DNA from: Phycisphaerae bacterium
GTDB taxonomy: Bacteria; Planctomycetota; Phycisphaerae; Phycisphaerales; UBA1924
Reading direction: 5' to 3'
Assembly: GCA_016793805.1 (NCBI GenBank)
Contig: JAEUIZ010000040.1
Span: forward strand, 248,001-312,000
Length of the DNA: 64,000 nucleotides
The translations under genes were made by a program, and so were the position numbers. Below the pieces are notes generated by a model. The model was given only the letters and a program-made list of their open reading frames with translations, was not told where the DNA came from and ran no database searches. How positions within the stretch are numbered: the first letter of the stretch is position 1; each line of letters starts with the position of its first letter. Shown one piece after another: positions 36,003-46,272 of this stretch.

Positions 36003-39000
36003 TTAGAGCGGGAGTTCCTTGAGGAGGAGGACCTTGGGCTTGTCGCCCTTGCGGGTGACGTTGGAGCGGTCGAGGACCATGAGGAACCGCCGCGCGACGG
36101 AGGGGACGAGGGGATCGTCGGGCCCGAGGTCGATGGTGTCGGAGCGTTGGTAGCCGTGGACAACGAACCAGACGGCGAAGACGTCGCTGCGGACGGAGAT
36201 GGAGCCGCTGGCGGCGGAGGCGACGACGAGTTTGTCGGCGAAGGCGTCGTTGATGGTGGAGGTGACGAGGGCGGGGCTGAAGGTGGTGCCGCCCGCGCCG
36301 GGGGTGCACGTGGTGTTATCGCCGTGGTAGACCCCGCGCAGCGAGATGCAGCGATCTCGCGAGATGACAACACAGGACTGCGCGCCCTGGGCATCGAAGA
36401 TCGAGCACGCTCCGGTGATCTGCTGCCCGTTGCTGGCGGGCATGGGGACGAAGCGCGGGACGTTGCCGGGCTGCTGATACTGCTGGCCAGCGGCGGGAGT
36501 GAAGAGGCCCTTGTAGAGGCTGCCGTTGGTCCCGGCGATGCCGCTGGGGAGGGGGACGGGATTGGAGTTGAAGACGTAGGAACCCTCGTAGGCGAGGCCG
36601 TCGATCTGGGACGCGCGTGGGACGGCGACCTGGCCCGCGGTTGGCTTCTTGTCCTGCTCGACGCCGCGGCGCTGGGAGAAGGGACCTTGCGGTCCGGCGG
36701 CGGTGCTCCCGTCGGCGGTGCGGTCGATGGCGGCCATGATCTCGGCGGGCGTGGCGAGCCCGGGCGTCTCGCGGATGCCCCCGACGGCGGTGGTGGCGAG
36801 GCGGCCGTTCCACGCGGCGGGATCGAAGACGTAGGTCGTGGCGAGCAGCGAGTTCTGCGGCGAGTCGAAGAAGATGTTGAGGGCGCCGTTGCGATTGAGC
36901 AGGGGCGTCTTGTCGCGATAGGCGAGGATCGAGGCGGCGATGTCCGAGCCGGGGTTGGCGGCGCTCTGCGGGCGCTCGGGGAGTGTGGCGCTGGGGTTAC
37001 CGCTGCCGAGGAAGTTGTTGACGATGCCGGCCTGGGTCTTGAAGGAGTTCCAGAGCGGCCCGTTGACGGGGTCGATCTCGGGCGTCGGGGCGAGCATGGG
37101 CACGACGCGGGCGACGCTGCTGGGCGCGGTGTTCACGTTGACGAGGCCCGGGACGAGGCGGTCGACGGCGCCGTCCTCGCTGGCGGTGAAGACGTTCATG
37201 ACGTGGAGCGCGAGCGGGATGCCCGGGAAGCGGCTGTAGTCGTCGGAGGCGCGTGAGCCGGCAGCGGGCGGTCCGGCCTCGGGGTTGAAGATGAGGCTGT
37301 CGCGTCCGCTCGCGGAGGTTTCCTCGTAGGGGGCGAAGCGGTCGAGGACGAGTTGCCCGCGGTCGAGGGCGCCGGCGTAGCGATCGCCGATGTTGGCGTA
37401 GATGCCCCAGGTCTGATCGCCGGTGGAGGGCGAGTCGTAGTTGAGGGCGAGGGCGAGGGCTTCGCCGAGCGTGATGCAGCGATCGGGGTTGGGCGCGGGC
37501 GTGGCCTGGTTGGGCGTGGAGCCGGAGGCCTGTGCGGGATCGGGGGCGTAGATCGGCCCGATGCCCAGGGGCAGGAGCAGATCCGAGACGCGGAGAACGG
37601 AAACGGTGCGGCGCTGGAGCGGCTGGCCGACGACGGGCGGATAGGTCGAGGGCTCGACGAAGGTGGAGGTGAACTCGGCGTTGTTGAGGGCGATCTCGGG
37701 GTAGAGGTCGCGGTAGCGCCGGCCGTCGCGGTTGTTGCCGATGGGGTTGTTGGGCGTGAGGGCGTTCTTCTGCTGCGCGAGGGTGGCGATGCTGCGGATC
37801 TGCGGCATGCTGCCGGTCATGGGGTTGGCGAGTTTGGAGGCGAGGCCGAAGAGGGTGGTGTCGGCATTGGCGGCGGGGAAGCAGGAGGAGGAGAGGTTGC
37901 TGCCGCAGGGCCCGGTGATTCGGACGTTGCGGGACTGGGACCACTTGTTCTCGACGCAATAGGCGGGGATGCCGCCGCGGGGCGGGGGCTCGGCCGATCG
38001 AGAGCCTGCGGAGGTGAGGGGCTGGCCCGGATCGTCGGGGCGCTTGATCGAGCCAAAGGTGACGATCGAGTAGCCATCGTTGTTGGACCCGGTGGTGGCG
38101 GCGACGCCGTTGACCGTGTTGTTGCCGGCGGGGAGGCGGCAGTCGAGGGTGGGCGTGGGCCGTCCGCCCGTGGCCGGCGCGGCGTCACGGAGGCGGTCGG
38201 CGAGGAGGTCGTTGAAGCGGAGGTTGGTCTCGTTGCCCGAGCGCGGACAGGGGAGCGCGGGCCGCGGCGTCAGGCCCGAGAAGGGGAGTTGGAGGTCGGG
38301 CGAGGGATCGGCGGGGGAGCGCATCGTGCGCCAGAGGTAGACGTTCTGCTTGGGCTGGTCCGGACCGCCGGTGAGTTCGAAGGAGGTGGTGATGGATCGG
38401 CCGGTGTTGGCGTCCATGCGCGGGATGCGGATGGCGCGGCGGGGGCAGCCGCCGGCGACCTGCTGCCCGTTGGAATCGAGCGTGAAGACGCGGAGTTGGT
38501 TCTGGATGACGGCCTCGACGACGGTCGCGGGCGTCGCCTGCGTCGCCCCGGTGGAGCAGGCGGGCGGCGCGGGCGGCGCGGGGAGGACGTTGTTGTTCGC
38601 GGCGTTGCGCCAGCGGTTCTGGAGTTCGGTGAGCGAGTGGCTGGTGGAATAGAGGACGACGGTCTCGCCGGGCTCGAGGATGATCGAGTTCAGGTTGGCG
38701 CCGGTGTCGTCGAGTTGCTCGGCGAGTTTGAAGAGTTGGTTGTTGAACTCGATGTAGAACTGGGTGTAGCGGTTGTCGCAGAAGGTCCCGCCGCGCGAGG
38801 CGGTCGCGGGGTCGGTGCCGTCGGAGGGCGTGGTCAGGTAGACGGGCTGATCGAAGGGGTTGGTGAGTTGGAAGGCGACGACCTCGCCGAGGTAGTCGGC
38901 GTTCGTGATCGCGGGGCCGGCGTCGAAGTCGGCGTCGATCTCGATGTCGCCGGGCTCGGGCTCGTTGCCCCCGTTGGGGCTGTCGGTGTAGAAGGCCATG

Positions 39001-41804
39001 GTGAGGGCCTGGGTGAGGAAGGGCTGGGCCTCGATGCCGTAGACGTTGAGGGCGGGCGCGGTGCCGCGGCCCTGGCCGAGGTTGGTGGTGCCCGGGGCGA
39101 GGCGCGAGGGCGGGAGCGAGACGCCGCCCGGGTCGTTGTTGGTGCGGCGGACGCCGAGGTCGTAGTCGAGGTCGAAGGAGCCGGGGCGGATCGGACGCTG
39201 CGTGACGGGCGTGGCGGGCGCGGGGCGCGGACGCCACCACGGGTACGCGACCACGTTGGCATCGACGGCGTTGAGGTCGGCCTGGATGCCCGAGACCAGC
39301 AGCGTGAAGGCGCTGGGCTGGTCGTCGCGGTCGAAGGCGTCGATGGCGTTGGCGGTCATGTGCCCGGCGATTCGCAGAGCGAGTTCGGTGCGCCGGCCGT
39401 AACTGAGCGATCCGAGCCAGGGATTCGTGGGCGAGGTGGACCCGGGGATGGGATGGATCCACGCGCCGGCACGCCAGGAATAGGGAAGCAGCGCCTGCGC
39501 GTAGCCGCCAAAGAGCGGGGAGTGGTTGCGGTCGGGCCAGAGCGTGGGCGTGTCGAACGGCTGCTGGAGAGGATTGCCTCGGGCGGCGCGGAGGGCGGCG
39601 TGGGCGTCGATGGCGCGATCGACAGACTCGGACAGGGAGTTCTGATCGGCGGAGGCGATGATGCCCGCGCGGATGGGTCGGGCGCCGCTGACGGTGGTGA
39701 GGAGTTGGCGGACGCCCATGTGGGTGCGGGCGAGGTCCATGGGGTCGGCCAGGCCGTCGGGGTTGATGTCGCCGCTGGGCCCGAGGACGTAGTTCGTGCC
39801 CTGCTTGCGGTAGAGGTCGACGCTGTCACGCTCGAGCGAGGCCGGGCGCGTGGAGCGCATGGGGCCATAGCGAGCCGTGTTCATGGGCGAGGTGGGGCTG
39901 GAGTTGCCGCCGTTGGTCGCATCGAAGCGCCCGTCGAGGATCTGCTCGAGCCGGGAGAGGGTGCTAGGGTCGTTGCAGGACCAGAAGGTGAGGAGTTCCA
40001 GGAGGTCGTCCTCACCCAGGGGGTTGGCGACGATCATCTCGCGCACGAACCGCGGGGGATTGGAGTTGGGGATCTGGGTGAAGGTGGCGCTGGCGTCGAG
40101 CACGCCGCCGAAGCGGTCGAAGGAAGAGAACCGAGCATCGGCGGAAAGGACGCGGATGGGGTCGGTGACCGGGCCGGTGGTCACCTCGGTCTCGGCGGCG
40201 GGGACGAGAGTCTGCTCCGGGCGCATGACGCGACGCAGGGCGTTGTAACCCAGGGCGCCCACGACGCGAGCGTTCACCTGGTTGTACTGGCTGTAGTCGC
40301 CCGCGTCGGGCGTCGGCGCCGGCGGCGGCGGCACGCCGCGGGAGAGGAGTTGATAGCCCAGGTTGTTCGGCGGGGCCTGGTAGGGTGCCGGAAGATTGGC
40401 GTCGGAGAGTGACGGGACGAGGGTGTACGAATCGACCATCGTGAGCAGGCGGCGGAGGTCGATGTCCGCGGGCGTCTTGCCGGCGGGGATCACGCCGACG
40501 GGCTCGTTGGGGGGCGTCGTGGTGGCGCGCGGGGGCGTGCGGAAGTCGGTCGCGGTGCTCAGGTTGACCAGGGCCGAGAGGTCCATCACTCGGACGGCAA
40601 CGAACCAGCGGAATCTCCCGTCGCGCGGGAGGACGGAGGAGAGGCCCCACGGGTCGCTCGCGTCAACGAGTTCCTGCCAGCGCGAGTCAAAGAGCCCGTC
40701 GCCGTCGGCGTCGGCGTACTGGTACGGGGCGTAGCGAGGGTCGTCGGGGCGGTTGGGATCGGGGGTGTATCCGGTCCCGGAGGGCTGCGGGGGCTGGGGC
40801 GCGGGATAGAAGACGGGCCCGCGCGAGGAGAAGAGCATGCGCTGCTGCCAAGTGGACCAGTGCGCGGGGACGTTGGGATCGGCACGCTCGGGGTCGGTGA
40901 GATTGGGCGGAGTGGTGAAGTTGGTGGCGAAGGCGAGGCGCTGGGTGGGTCGGCCGTTGGGATCGAGGAGCGTGAGGCCGTAGGACATCGAGCCGGGCTG
41001 CGGATCGCCGACGAGGCGGGTCTGCCCCGCGACGCTGAGTCGGCGGACGGTCATCGTGGAGGTGGCGTCGAAGTTCCCGCGGAGGTTCCAGAGATTGACG
41101 TAGCGTCCGTCGGGGCTGATGTTGGAGATGTGGTACCAGTCGGTGTAGTTGGTGAGGCTCTCGACGTTGCCGGCGCCGGGGCCGCCGAGCGTGGGCGGGC
41201 GGAAGAGGGCGGTCGGCAGGGTCGAGGCGAGGAAGGGATCGGAGGGGACGCGCGGATCGGCGTAGACGGGCTGGTTAGTCTGGTCGCGGAGGACCGAGCC
41301 GAACGAGCCCTCGGGGAGGAAGCGGCGCCCGGCGTCGTCGGGGCGCAGGTGGGGCGTGGGGGCGGCGTTGCCGGTGTAGGGCGCGAGGATCGAGTTGCAG
41401 AAGGGATCGGTGAAGGGGAAGTCGGCGGCCTCGCGGACGAGGATCGGCGCGCGGGCGTTGGGATTGGACGACGTGAGATCGAGTTCGGAGCCCTCGACGG
41501 TCGTCGCGAAGGTGTCGTCACCGACGACCTTGGCGAGGTACTCGGCGATGCGGTCGATGGCCTGGTCGATGCCGTCGCGGCGCGTCGTGACCTGCGAGGC
41601 GCGGCGGTCGCCCTGCCCAACCGTGACGTAGACGATGGTGATGACGGCGATCAGCGCCAGGGCGCCGAGCACGAGGATCAGCACGGTCCCGCGGCGGTTC
41701 TGGCGCACGGAAGCAGCCAGGCCCGAGAGGGCGCGGAGAACCCACCCGGAGCGGTGTGTCTGGCGGGGCGCGAGGGGAGCGAGAGGGGGGGTGGGCAGGG
41801 TCAT
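36003..41804 (-). CDS. Giant GspK/PilX-like pilus-associated protein (1933 aa)
   Basis: A continuous 1933-codon gene. Residues 36-62 hold one hydrophobic helix after basic residues (RRGTVLILVLGALALIAVIT), like the N-terminus of GspK/PilX minor pseudopilins. Near residue 1558 the string GLVNVNTAPSSVARVVPML matches the NVNTAP helix-hairpin-helix signature of GspK. In between lie long Pro/Asn/Thr-rich segments, two EF-hand-like loops (DADGDGLFD near 368, DINPDGLADPMD near 685) and an Ala-rich region. GspK is normally about 320 residues, so this is six times the usual size. It follows three other minor pseudopilin genes by 18 bases. Likely a tip or adhesive component; that is inference. Confidence 0.82.
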   Translation of the reverse strand: MTLPTPPLAPLAPRQTHRSGWVLRALSGLAASVRQNRRGTVLILVLGALALIAVITIVYVTVGQGDRRASQVTTRRDGIDQAIDRIAEYLAKVVGDDTFATTVEGSELDLTSSNPNARAPILVREAADFPFTDPFCNSILAPYTGNAAPTPHLRPDDAGRRFLPEGSFGSVLRDQTNQPVYADPRVPSDPFLASTLPTALFRPPTLGGPGAGNVESLTNYTDWYHISNISPDGRYVNLWNLRGNFDATSTMTVRRLSVAGQTRLVGDPQPGSMSYGLTLLDPNGRPTQRLAFATNFTTPPNLTDPERADPNVPAHWSTWQQRMLFSSRGPVFYPAPQPPQPSGTGYTPDPNRPDDPRYAPYQYADADGDGLFDSRWQELVDASDPWGLSSVLPRDGRFRWFVAVRVMDLSALVNLSTATDFRTPPRATTTPPNEPVGVIPAGKTPADIDLRRLLTMVDSYTLVPSLSDANLPAPYQAPPNNLGYQLLSRGVPPPPAPTPDAGDYSQYNQVNARVVGALGYNALRRVMRPEQTLVPAAETEVTTGPVTDPIRVLSADARFSSFDRFGGVLDASATFTQIPNSNPPRFVREMIVANPLGEDDLLELLTFWSCNDPSTLSRLEQILDGRFDATNGGNSSPTSPMNTARYGPMRSTRPASLERDSVDLYRKQGTNYVLGPSGDINPDGLADPMDLARTHMGVRQLLTTVSGARPIRAGIIASADQNSLSESVDRAIDAHAALRAARGNPLQQPFDTPTLWPDRNHSPLFGGYAQALLPYSWRAGAWIHPIPGSTSPTNPWLGSLSYGRRTELALRIAGHMTANAIDAFDRDDQPSAFTLLVSGIQADLNAVDANVVAYPWWRPRPAPATPVTQRPIRPGSFDLDYDLGVRRTNNDPGGVSLPPSRLAPGTTNLGQGRGTAPALNVYGIEAQPFLTQALTMAFYTDSPNGGNEPEPGDIEIDADFDAGPAITNADYLGEVVAFQLTNPFDQPVYLTTPSDGTDPATASRGGTFCDNRYTQFYIEFNNQLFKLAEQLDDTGANLNSIILEPGETVVLYSTSHSLTELQNRWRNAANNNVLPAPPAPPACSTGATQATPATVVEAVIQNQLRVFTLDSNGQQVAGGCPRRAIRIPRMDANTGRSITTSFELTGGPDQPKQNVYLWRTMRSPADPSPDLQLPFSGLTPRPALPCPRSGNETNLRFNDLLADRLRDAAPATGGRPTPTLDCRLPAGNNTVNGVAATTGSNNDGYSIVTFGSIKRPDDPGQPLTSAGSRSAEPPPRGGIPAYCVENKWSQSRNVRITGPCGSNLSSSCFPAANADTTLFGLASKLANPMTGSMPQIRSIATLAQQKNALTPNNPIGNNRDGRRYRDLYPEIALNNAEFTSTFVEPSTYPPVVGQPLQRRTVSVLRVSDLLLPLGIGPIYAPDPAQASGSTPNQATPAPNPDRCITLGEALALALNYDSPSTGDQTWGIYANIGDRYAGALDRGQLVLDRFAPYEETSASGRDSLIFNPEAGPPAAGSRASDDYSRFPGIPLALHVMNVFTASEDGAVDRLVPGLVNVNTAPSSVARVVPMLAPTPEIDPVNGPLWNSFKTQAGIVNNFLGSGNPSATLPERPQSAANPGSDIAASILAYRDKTPLLNRNGALNIFFDSPQNSLLATTYVFDPAAWNGRLATTAVGGIRETPGLATPAEIMAAIDRTADGSTAAGPQGPFSQRRGVEQDKKPTAGQVAVPRASQIDGLAYEGSYVFNSNPVPLPSGIAGTNGSLYKGLFTPAAGQQYQQPGNVPRFVPMPASNGQQITGACSIFDAQGAQSCVVISRDRCISLRGVYHGDNTTCTPGAGGTTFSPALVTSTINDAFADKLVVASAASGSISVRSDVFAVWFVVHGYQRSDTIDLGPDDPLVPSVARRFLMVLDRSNVTRKGDKPKVLLLKELPL

Positions 41805-41822
41805 GGGAGGTCTCGCGGGGCG

Positions 41823-43790
41823 CTAGCGCGCGGGGACATCGAACACGAACTGGTACGTGCGCTCGAGGCTGGGGTCGTTGGGGTCGGCGAGGCTGAGCGT
41901 GACCCGGATGAGTTTGGGCCAGGCCCAGGGAATCGTCGGGGAGCGGGCGTCGTTCTCGGCGTCGAGGACCCCGTTGGGCTCGTTGCGGCAGTTGAGCCCG
42001 GTGCGCGGGTCGAACTCGGGGTCGAAGGTGGGATCGAGGTACCCGAAGAAACTGTTGATGGGCGCGCCGGCGGCAGGAGTCGTCCCGCCCGCGAAGCCGT
42101 GGATGAGTTGCGTTTGCACGGTGTGCGTCGCGACCAGCGGCAGGATGTTCTGCGTGCTGGAGCAGCCGGGCAGAGGCGGGGCCGGGGGCTCGACCTGCCG
42201 GAGGTAGGGCTGCCCGAAGCGATGCAGGACCCGCGAGTCGTCGTAGGGCTCGGCGAGCGGAGGATTCGTGGGCGAGGGCTGCTGGGCGGAGGCGGCGCGC
42301 TCGAGCCCGTGCCAGACGAGTTGGCCCGCGCGTCCGGCGACGTAGCCGGTGGCCGAGGGGTCGGCGGGGAAGGTGTTGCCGAACGACCACTCGACGATGA
42401 ACTCGGAGCATCGTGGGAGGAAGGACGACGAGGCGAGCATGGCCTGGTCGGCGCGGGCGATGGCCCGCTCGAGGTCGCTGACCGCGAACGACCCGCTGGT
42501 CGCGGGGTCGAGGATGCCCAGGAAGTTCGTCGGGGCGACCTCGGCGCGCATGCGACGGGGGAGTTGGCGGGTGCCCGTGCTGCCGCTGGAACTGAGCGTG
42601 GGCCAGGCGTCGTCCATCCAGGCCTGCATCGTGTTGATGACCTGGGGATCTCCGGCGTTGCCCGCGCCATAGTTGCGGAAGCGGTTGTCGACGCCCTGGT
42701 TGAAGCCCGCGGGCGTGTTGGCGGCGCTGCTGACGCCGTCGGGACCGCGATTGCGGGCGGGGTTGAAGAAGTCGTCGTTGACCTGGTTGGGCTGGCGGCC
42801 CACGGACGAGACGACCGAGCGGATCTCGGTCAGGTCGCAGGTCGCGATGTCCACGAGCCCGGCGTCGAAGGTCGGGTGCATGGACTCGAAGTGGGCGGCG
42901 ACGTTGCCGAGGCGGACGGCCTGGACGCCGGCGCTGGCGAGCGGGAACCGGGCCGAGAGGGCGCGGAAGATGCTGGAGGCCGCGGGCTGGGCGGCGATCT
43001 GGATGTCCGAGTCGCGCACCCGCGCGAGGTTGCCCCCGCCCAGGAACTGGCCCGGGGAGTTCTGCCCGACGTTGTCGATCTGCTGGAAGGCGGTCCGTGG
43101 CGGGGCGAGGAGCGTCGCGTGCCGCATGAGGATCCAGTTGGAGGCGTAGCGGTTGGGATTCTCGCCCAGCGCCGGGTTGGGCGCAAAGCCGAGCATGGAG
43201 TTTCGGATCTCGGAGTTGTTGTTGTTGGCCTCGTCCAGCCGCGGGAGCAGGAAGCGGTCCGAGGGCGCGGGGCTCGCGGGGCGGAAGGCCTGCTGCCCGT
43301 GCCCGTAATAAATGCGGGCGGCGTCGGCCTGGGCGACCAGCGACGGGTCCAGCGGGACCCGGGCCGAGGTGAAGCGCCCGGACGCGAAGAACATGATCTC
43401 ATCGACGCGGCGAAGGCGCGGGCGCTCGTCGGCGTCGAAGAGTTGAACCGCGTCAGGGTTCGAGGGCGTCAGGTTGTTCGGGTTCACCACGCCGTCGAGG
43501 TTCGGATCGGCGTACTGGTTGCGGACGACGAGGAAGCCCTTGCGGGTCATCGAGGCGAAGTCGGCCCGCATCTGCTGCTCGATGAGGTTGGCGTAGGTGT
43601 TGAAGTTGCTGACTCGCCGCCCGGCGGCGATGGTCTTGCCCGTGGCGTCGAAGATCGCCGCGACCCCGACGGCGACGAGCGCCAGCGCGCCCACGCCGAT
43701 GAGCAGTTCGATGAGCGTGAACCCGCGGCCGGGCGGGGACGCGGGATCGTGCCCGGCGCGATCAACGAGGTGTCGGATGGTGGGGCGCAT
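41823..43790 (-). CDS. Prepilin-type protein, GspJ/PilW-like (655 aa)
   Basis: MRPTIRHLVDRAGHDPASPPGRGFTLIELLIGVGA is the key N-terminus: RG-FTLIELLIG at residues 22-33 is the type III prepilin cleavage/methylation motif. About 630 residues follow without a recognised domain, larger than usual for GspJ/PilW (about 200-350). AAGGAG six bases before the ATG at 43790 fixes the start; the frame remains open upstream. RRVSNFNTYANLIEQQMRADF near residue 60 resembles the helical spine of minor pseudopilins. Position between GspI/V-like and GspK-like genes supports the GspJ/PilW role. Confidence 0.85.
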   Translation of the reverse strand: MRPTIRHLVDRAGHDPASPPGRGFTLIELLIGVGALALVAVGVAAIFDATGKTIAAGRRVSNFNTYANLIEQQMRADFASMTRKGFLVVRNQYADPNLDGVVNPNNLTPSNPDAVQLFDADERPRLRRVDEIMFFASGRFTSARVPLDPSLVAQADAARIYYGHGQQAFRPASPAPSDRFLLPRLDEANNNNSEIRNSMLGFAPNPALGENPNRYASNWILMRHATLLAPPRTAFQQIDNVGQNSPGQFLGGGNLARVRDSDIQIAAQPAASSIFRALSARFPLASAGVQAVRLGNVAAHFESMHPTFDAGLVDIATCDLTEIRSVVSSVGRQPNQVNDDFFNPARNRGPDGVSSAANTPAGFNQGVDNRFRNYGAGNAGDPQVINTMQAWMDDAWPTLSSSGSTGTRQLPRRMRAEVAPTNFLGILDPATSGSFAVSDLERAIARADQAMLASSSFLPRCSEFIVEWSFGNTFPADPSATGYVAGRAGQLVWHGLERAASAQQPSPTNPPLAEPYDDSRVLHRFGQPYLRQVEPPAPPLPGCSSTQNILPLVATHTVQTQLIHGFAGGTTPAAGAPINSFFGYLDPTFDPEFDPRTGLNCRNEPNGVLDAENDARSPTIPWAWPKLIRVTLSLADPNDPSLERTYQFVFDVPAR

Positions 43791-43801
43791 CGCCGGCTCC
43801 T

Positions 43802-45127
43802 TCAGGGGGCCCACACGGGGCGAGTGATCGTGACGACGCGAACGGCGGCGGGGATCTGCGGGGTGAAGACGATCTGGCGGACGGTCTCCTCGGGCGGGGC
43901 GTTGGGGCCCTGCGATCCGGAGGGTGGGCCGATCCACGCGGGGATGGGGGGCTGGATCTCGATCTCGGTGCCGCGAGCCGAGGTGCCGCCGTCCACGACG
44001 CCGCGGCAGGTGTAGACGTTGCCGAGGTTGTCGACGAGTTTCTGCCCGATCTGGGAGGCGAGCGGGATGAGCACGGTGGCGCCGGGCGAGGCGGAGTCAA
44101 GGATGAGGCGCGAGCGCTCCACCTTGTTGTTCGCCCCGATCTTCAGTTGCACGTCGAGGACCTCGGGCGTGGAATACTCACCCAGCCCGTTGCCGGTGGG
44201 TCGGCCGGCGGTATCGACGGCCACGGGCAGGCGCCGATCCGAGGCCGGCACGCCGGGCGCGCCGGTCAGGAGGTCGTAGAGCGTCGTGGGCTGGCGGGCT
44301 GCCGCGGGGCGCCGGGGCGACTTGATGTTGAGGTCGATGCGGCGGACAAAGATCGCGACCTGCACCTGGTCGGCCTGATCGCACCAGCGCACCGGCGGCT
44401 GGGGATTGGAGAACGGCGGGCAACTGCTGACCTGCGGGTAGTAGCACGCGGGCATCCCGCCGACGGGGAGATAGGGCGAGAGCGATCGACTGCCGAAGCG
44501 GGCGCGACGGGCGACGACGTCCCACACGAACTGCGGGCGGTTGGGGTCGGTGTTGGGCTGCAGGACGCGCGTGGTCTGGGCGCCCTTGTTGGGCCAGAGG
44601 CGATCGCCCACGTCCAGCGCGTCCCAGTTGGGCGTGGGAGGAGGTGGCGTGAGCGCGGGGACGGCCCACGAGCCGGAGCAACTGTCGCGCTTCTCCTCGC
44701 GGACCGTCTGCCGCCAGCGGAGTTGGCCGGACTGGAGGTTGAAGTCGTACTCGATGGGCTGGAAGATGTCGCGGCGAGTGGCGGAGTAGATGATCGTTGC
44801 CTGCCGCTGGTACGGCGAGTTGGGGAACGGGGCCCACAAGAGATCGCGCGACCACTGCGGATCGTGGATGAGCGCATCCCAGAGCGTCCGCGTGGTCGCT
44901 GGGGCCTGCGGGGAAAGCGCCGGCCGAGCGCGGAGGACGCCCTCGGCGTGCTCGGCGACCGAGACGCCCAGCGTCGCATCGGTGGCGAGCCGCTGCTCCC
45001 GCACGACGACGGGGATGATCGCGCCCAGGCCCAGGAGCCCCAGCGCCAGCACGAGGATGCCGATGAGCACCTCGATGAGCGTGAAGGCGCGGAGCGTGGG
45101 ACGACGGATCGGAAGGACGCGGGTCAT
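43802..45127 (-). CDS. Prepilin-type protein, GspI/PilV-like (441 aa)
   Basis: MTRVLPIRRPTLRAFTLIEVLIGI: the AFTLIEVLIGILVLALGLLGL helix (from residue 14) is the prepilin motif with the GILVLALGLLGLG pattern of PilV/GspI. Ala rather than Gly precedes FTLIE at the cleavage site, which prepilin peptidases tolerate less often. Mature part about 420 residues, larger than typical. Its start overlaps the upstream gene's stop by four bases (ATGA); 11 bases separate it from the next gene. Minor pseudopilin role is inferred from order and motif. Confidence 0.85.
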   Translation of the reverse strand: MTRVLPIRRPTLRAFTLIEVLIGILVLALGLLGLGAIIPVVVREQRLATDATLGVSVAEHAEGVLRARPALSPQAPATTRTLWDALIHDPQWSRDLLWAPFPNSPYQRQATIIYSATRRDIFQPIEYDFNLQSGQLRWRQTVREEKRDSCSGSWAVPALTPPPPTPNWDALDVGDRLWPNKGAQTTRVLQPNTDPNRPQFVWDVVARRARFGSRSLSPYLPVGGMPACYYPQVSSCPPFSNPQPPVRWCDQADQVQVAIFVRRIDLNIKSPRRPAAARQPTTLYDLLTGAPGVPASDRRLPVAVDTAGRPTGNGLGEYSTPEVLDVQLKIGANNKVERSRLILDSASPGATVLIPLASQIGQKLVDNLGNVYTCRGVVDGGTSARGTEIEIQPPIPAWIGPPSGSQGPNAPPEETVRQIVFTPQIPAAVRVVTITRPVWAP

Positions 45128-46272
45128 TGGCTCACCCCCTGCCCGTTGCGGGTGCCGGTGATCTCGATCGGGCTGCCCAGGAAGCGATGCACCGAGAACA
45201 CGCGGCAGTCGGAGTCGATGGGCTGGCCCCCGGCGGTCGTCAGGCGGCCCTCGATCCACTGGTTCACCTTGTCGATCAGCGCCTGGTCCGAAACCTGCGG
45301 GACGCGCTCGCCGAGCGGGACGAACTCTGGGCTGTTCGGAGGGCTCGCCTTCGCCGGATCGACGTACATCGTCCCAGTGACGCGGTCGAGCCGGAAGCCG
45401 ACGGCGGCGGCGAGCCGCTTCTCGCTGTAGACCGCCACCTGCGTCACGGGCTTGGCGAGCACGGTGTCCGAGGCGATGTCGCCCAGGAGTTGCTGCTTCT
45501 GGGTCGCGCTCAGCACGCCCGTGGCGTTGTTGGGCCTTCGCCCGGCCAGGATTCGGCGGACGTAGCGGTCCTGATCGACCTCCAGCGACGGATCGAACTC
45601 GGACCACGGCAGCGTGTTCTGCCGGAAACTCGCCGAGGGGCTGGGCACGAGCACGAGGATCGGCGTGGTGTCCCCGGTGATGACGGCCCCGGTGCCCCCG
45701 CGGAAACGGACCATGAAGGTCTGGCGATGCCGCCCGTCGTCGCCATAGGAGGGATCGAAGAACCCGGTCTCGGGGAAGAGCCAGTTGCCGTTGCGGATGA
45801 CGGGCGCGCCGAGGGCGTAGTAGGTGTCCTCGTACCACGAGTCGTCGATGGAGTTCGGCGGCGCATAGCCCCGGACCATCCACCCGCGCGGGAGTTGGAT
45901 CGGCGTGAAGCCGGCAAGAGGGACGAAGACTTCGCGCGCAACGGCGGGGAGCCGCTGCGAGGCCGGGGGCTCGTCGCGGAGCACGCCCGCGCGGACGCAG
46001 GTGAGCACCGTCAGCCGGCCGTCGGGCTCGAAGGTGAAGACCGCGGCGGCGTCCTGCTCGGGCCCGTTGCGGGCGGCGGCATCGCGGGCGGCGCTGAGCG
46101 ATTGCCGGAGCGCGTTCTCGGCCAGCGACTGCTCGGAGGAGTAGAGCATGTTGGAGAACGCGGGCACGGCGATCACAAGGAGGAGCACGAAGATCGACAC
46201 GACGAGCAGGAGTTCAACCAGCGTGAACGCTCGCCGGGCGGCGCGCGGCGCGGGATGGTGGCAGCGTTTCAT
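45124..46272 (-). CDS. Prepilin-type protein, GspH/FimT-like (382 aa)
   Basis: MKRCHHPAPRAARRAFTLVELLLVVSIFVLLLVIAVPAFSNML gives the key motif AFTLVELLLVV from residue 15, followed by IAVPAFSNM, which is the GspH/FimT pattern (IAxPxxxx). LAENALRQSLSAARDAAARNG also fits the FimT helix. ATG at 46272 overlaps the preceding stop (ATGA). As in its neighbour, Ala is at the -1 position of the cleavage site. No pilin-domain match beyond the N-terminus can be claimed. Confidence 0.85.
   Translation of the reverse strand: MKRCHHPAPRAARRAFTLVELLLVVSIFVLLLVIAVPAFSNMLYSSEQSLAENALRQSLSAARDAAARNGPEQDAAAVFTFEPDGRLTVLTCVRAGVLRDEPPASQRLPAVAREVFVPLAGFTPIQLPRGWMVRGYAPPNSIDDSWYEDTYYALGAPVIRNGNWLFPETGFFDPSYGDDGRHRQTFMVRFRGGTGAVITGDTTPILVLVPSPSASFRQNTLPWSEFDPSLEVDQDRYVRRILAGRRPNNATGVLSATQKQQLLGDIASDTVLAKPVTQVAVYSEKRLAAAVGFRLDRVTGTMYVDPAKASPPNSPEFVPLGERVPQVSDQALIDKVNQWIEGRLTTAGGQPIDSDCRVFSVHRFLGSPIEITGTRNGQGVSQ

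Noticed and set aside
37353-44015. Long plus-strand frames through the giant pilus-like gene
   Set aside because: Shadows of the minus-strand genes: Gly/Val/Glu/Asp-rich, no start signals, and the minus-strand frames carry recognised prepilin and GspK motifs.
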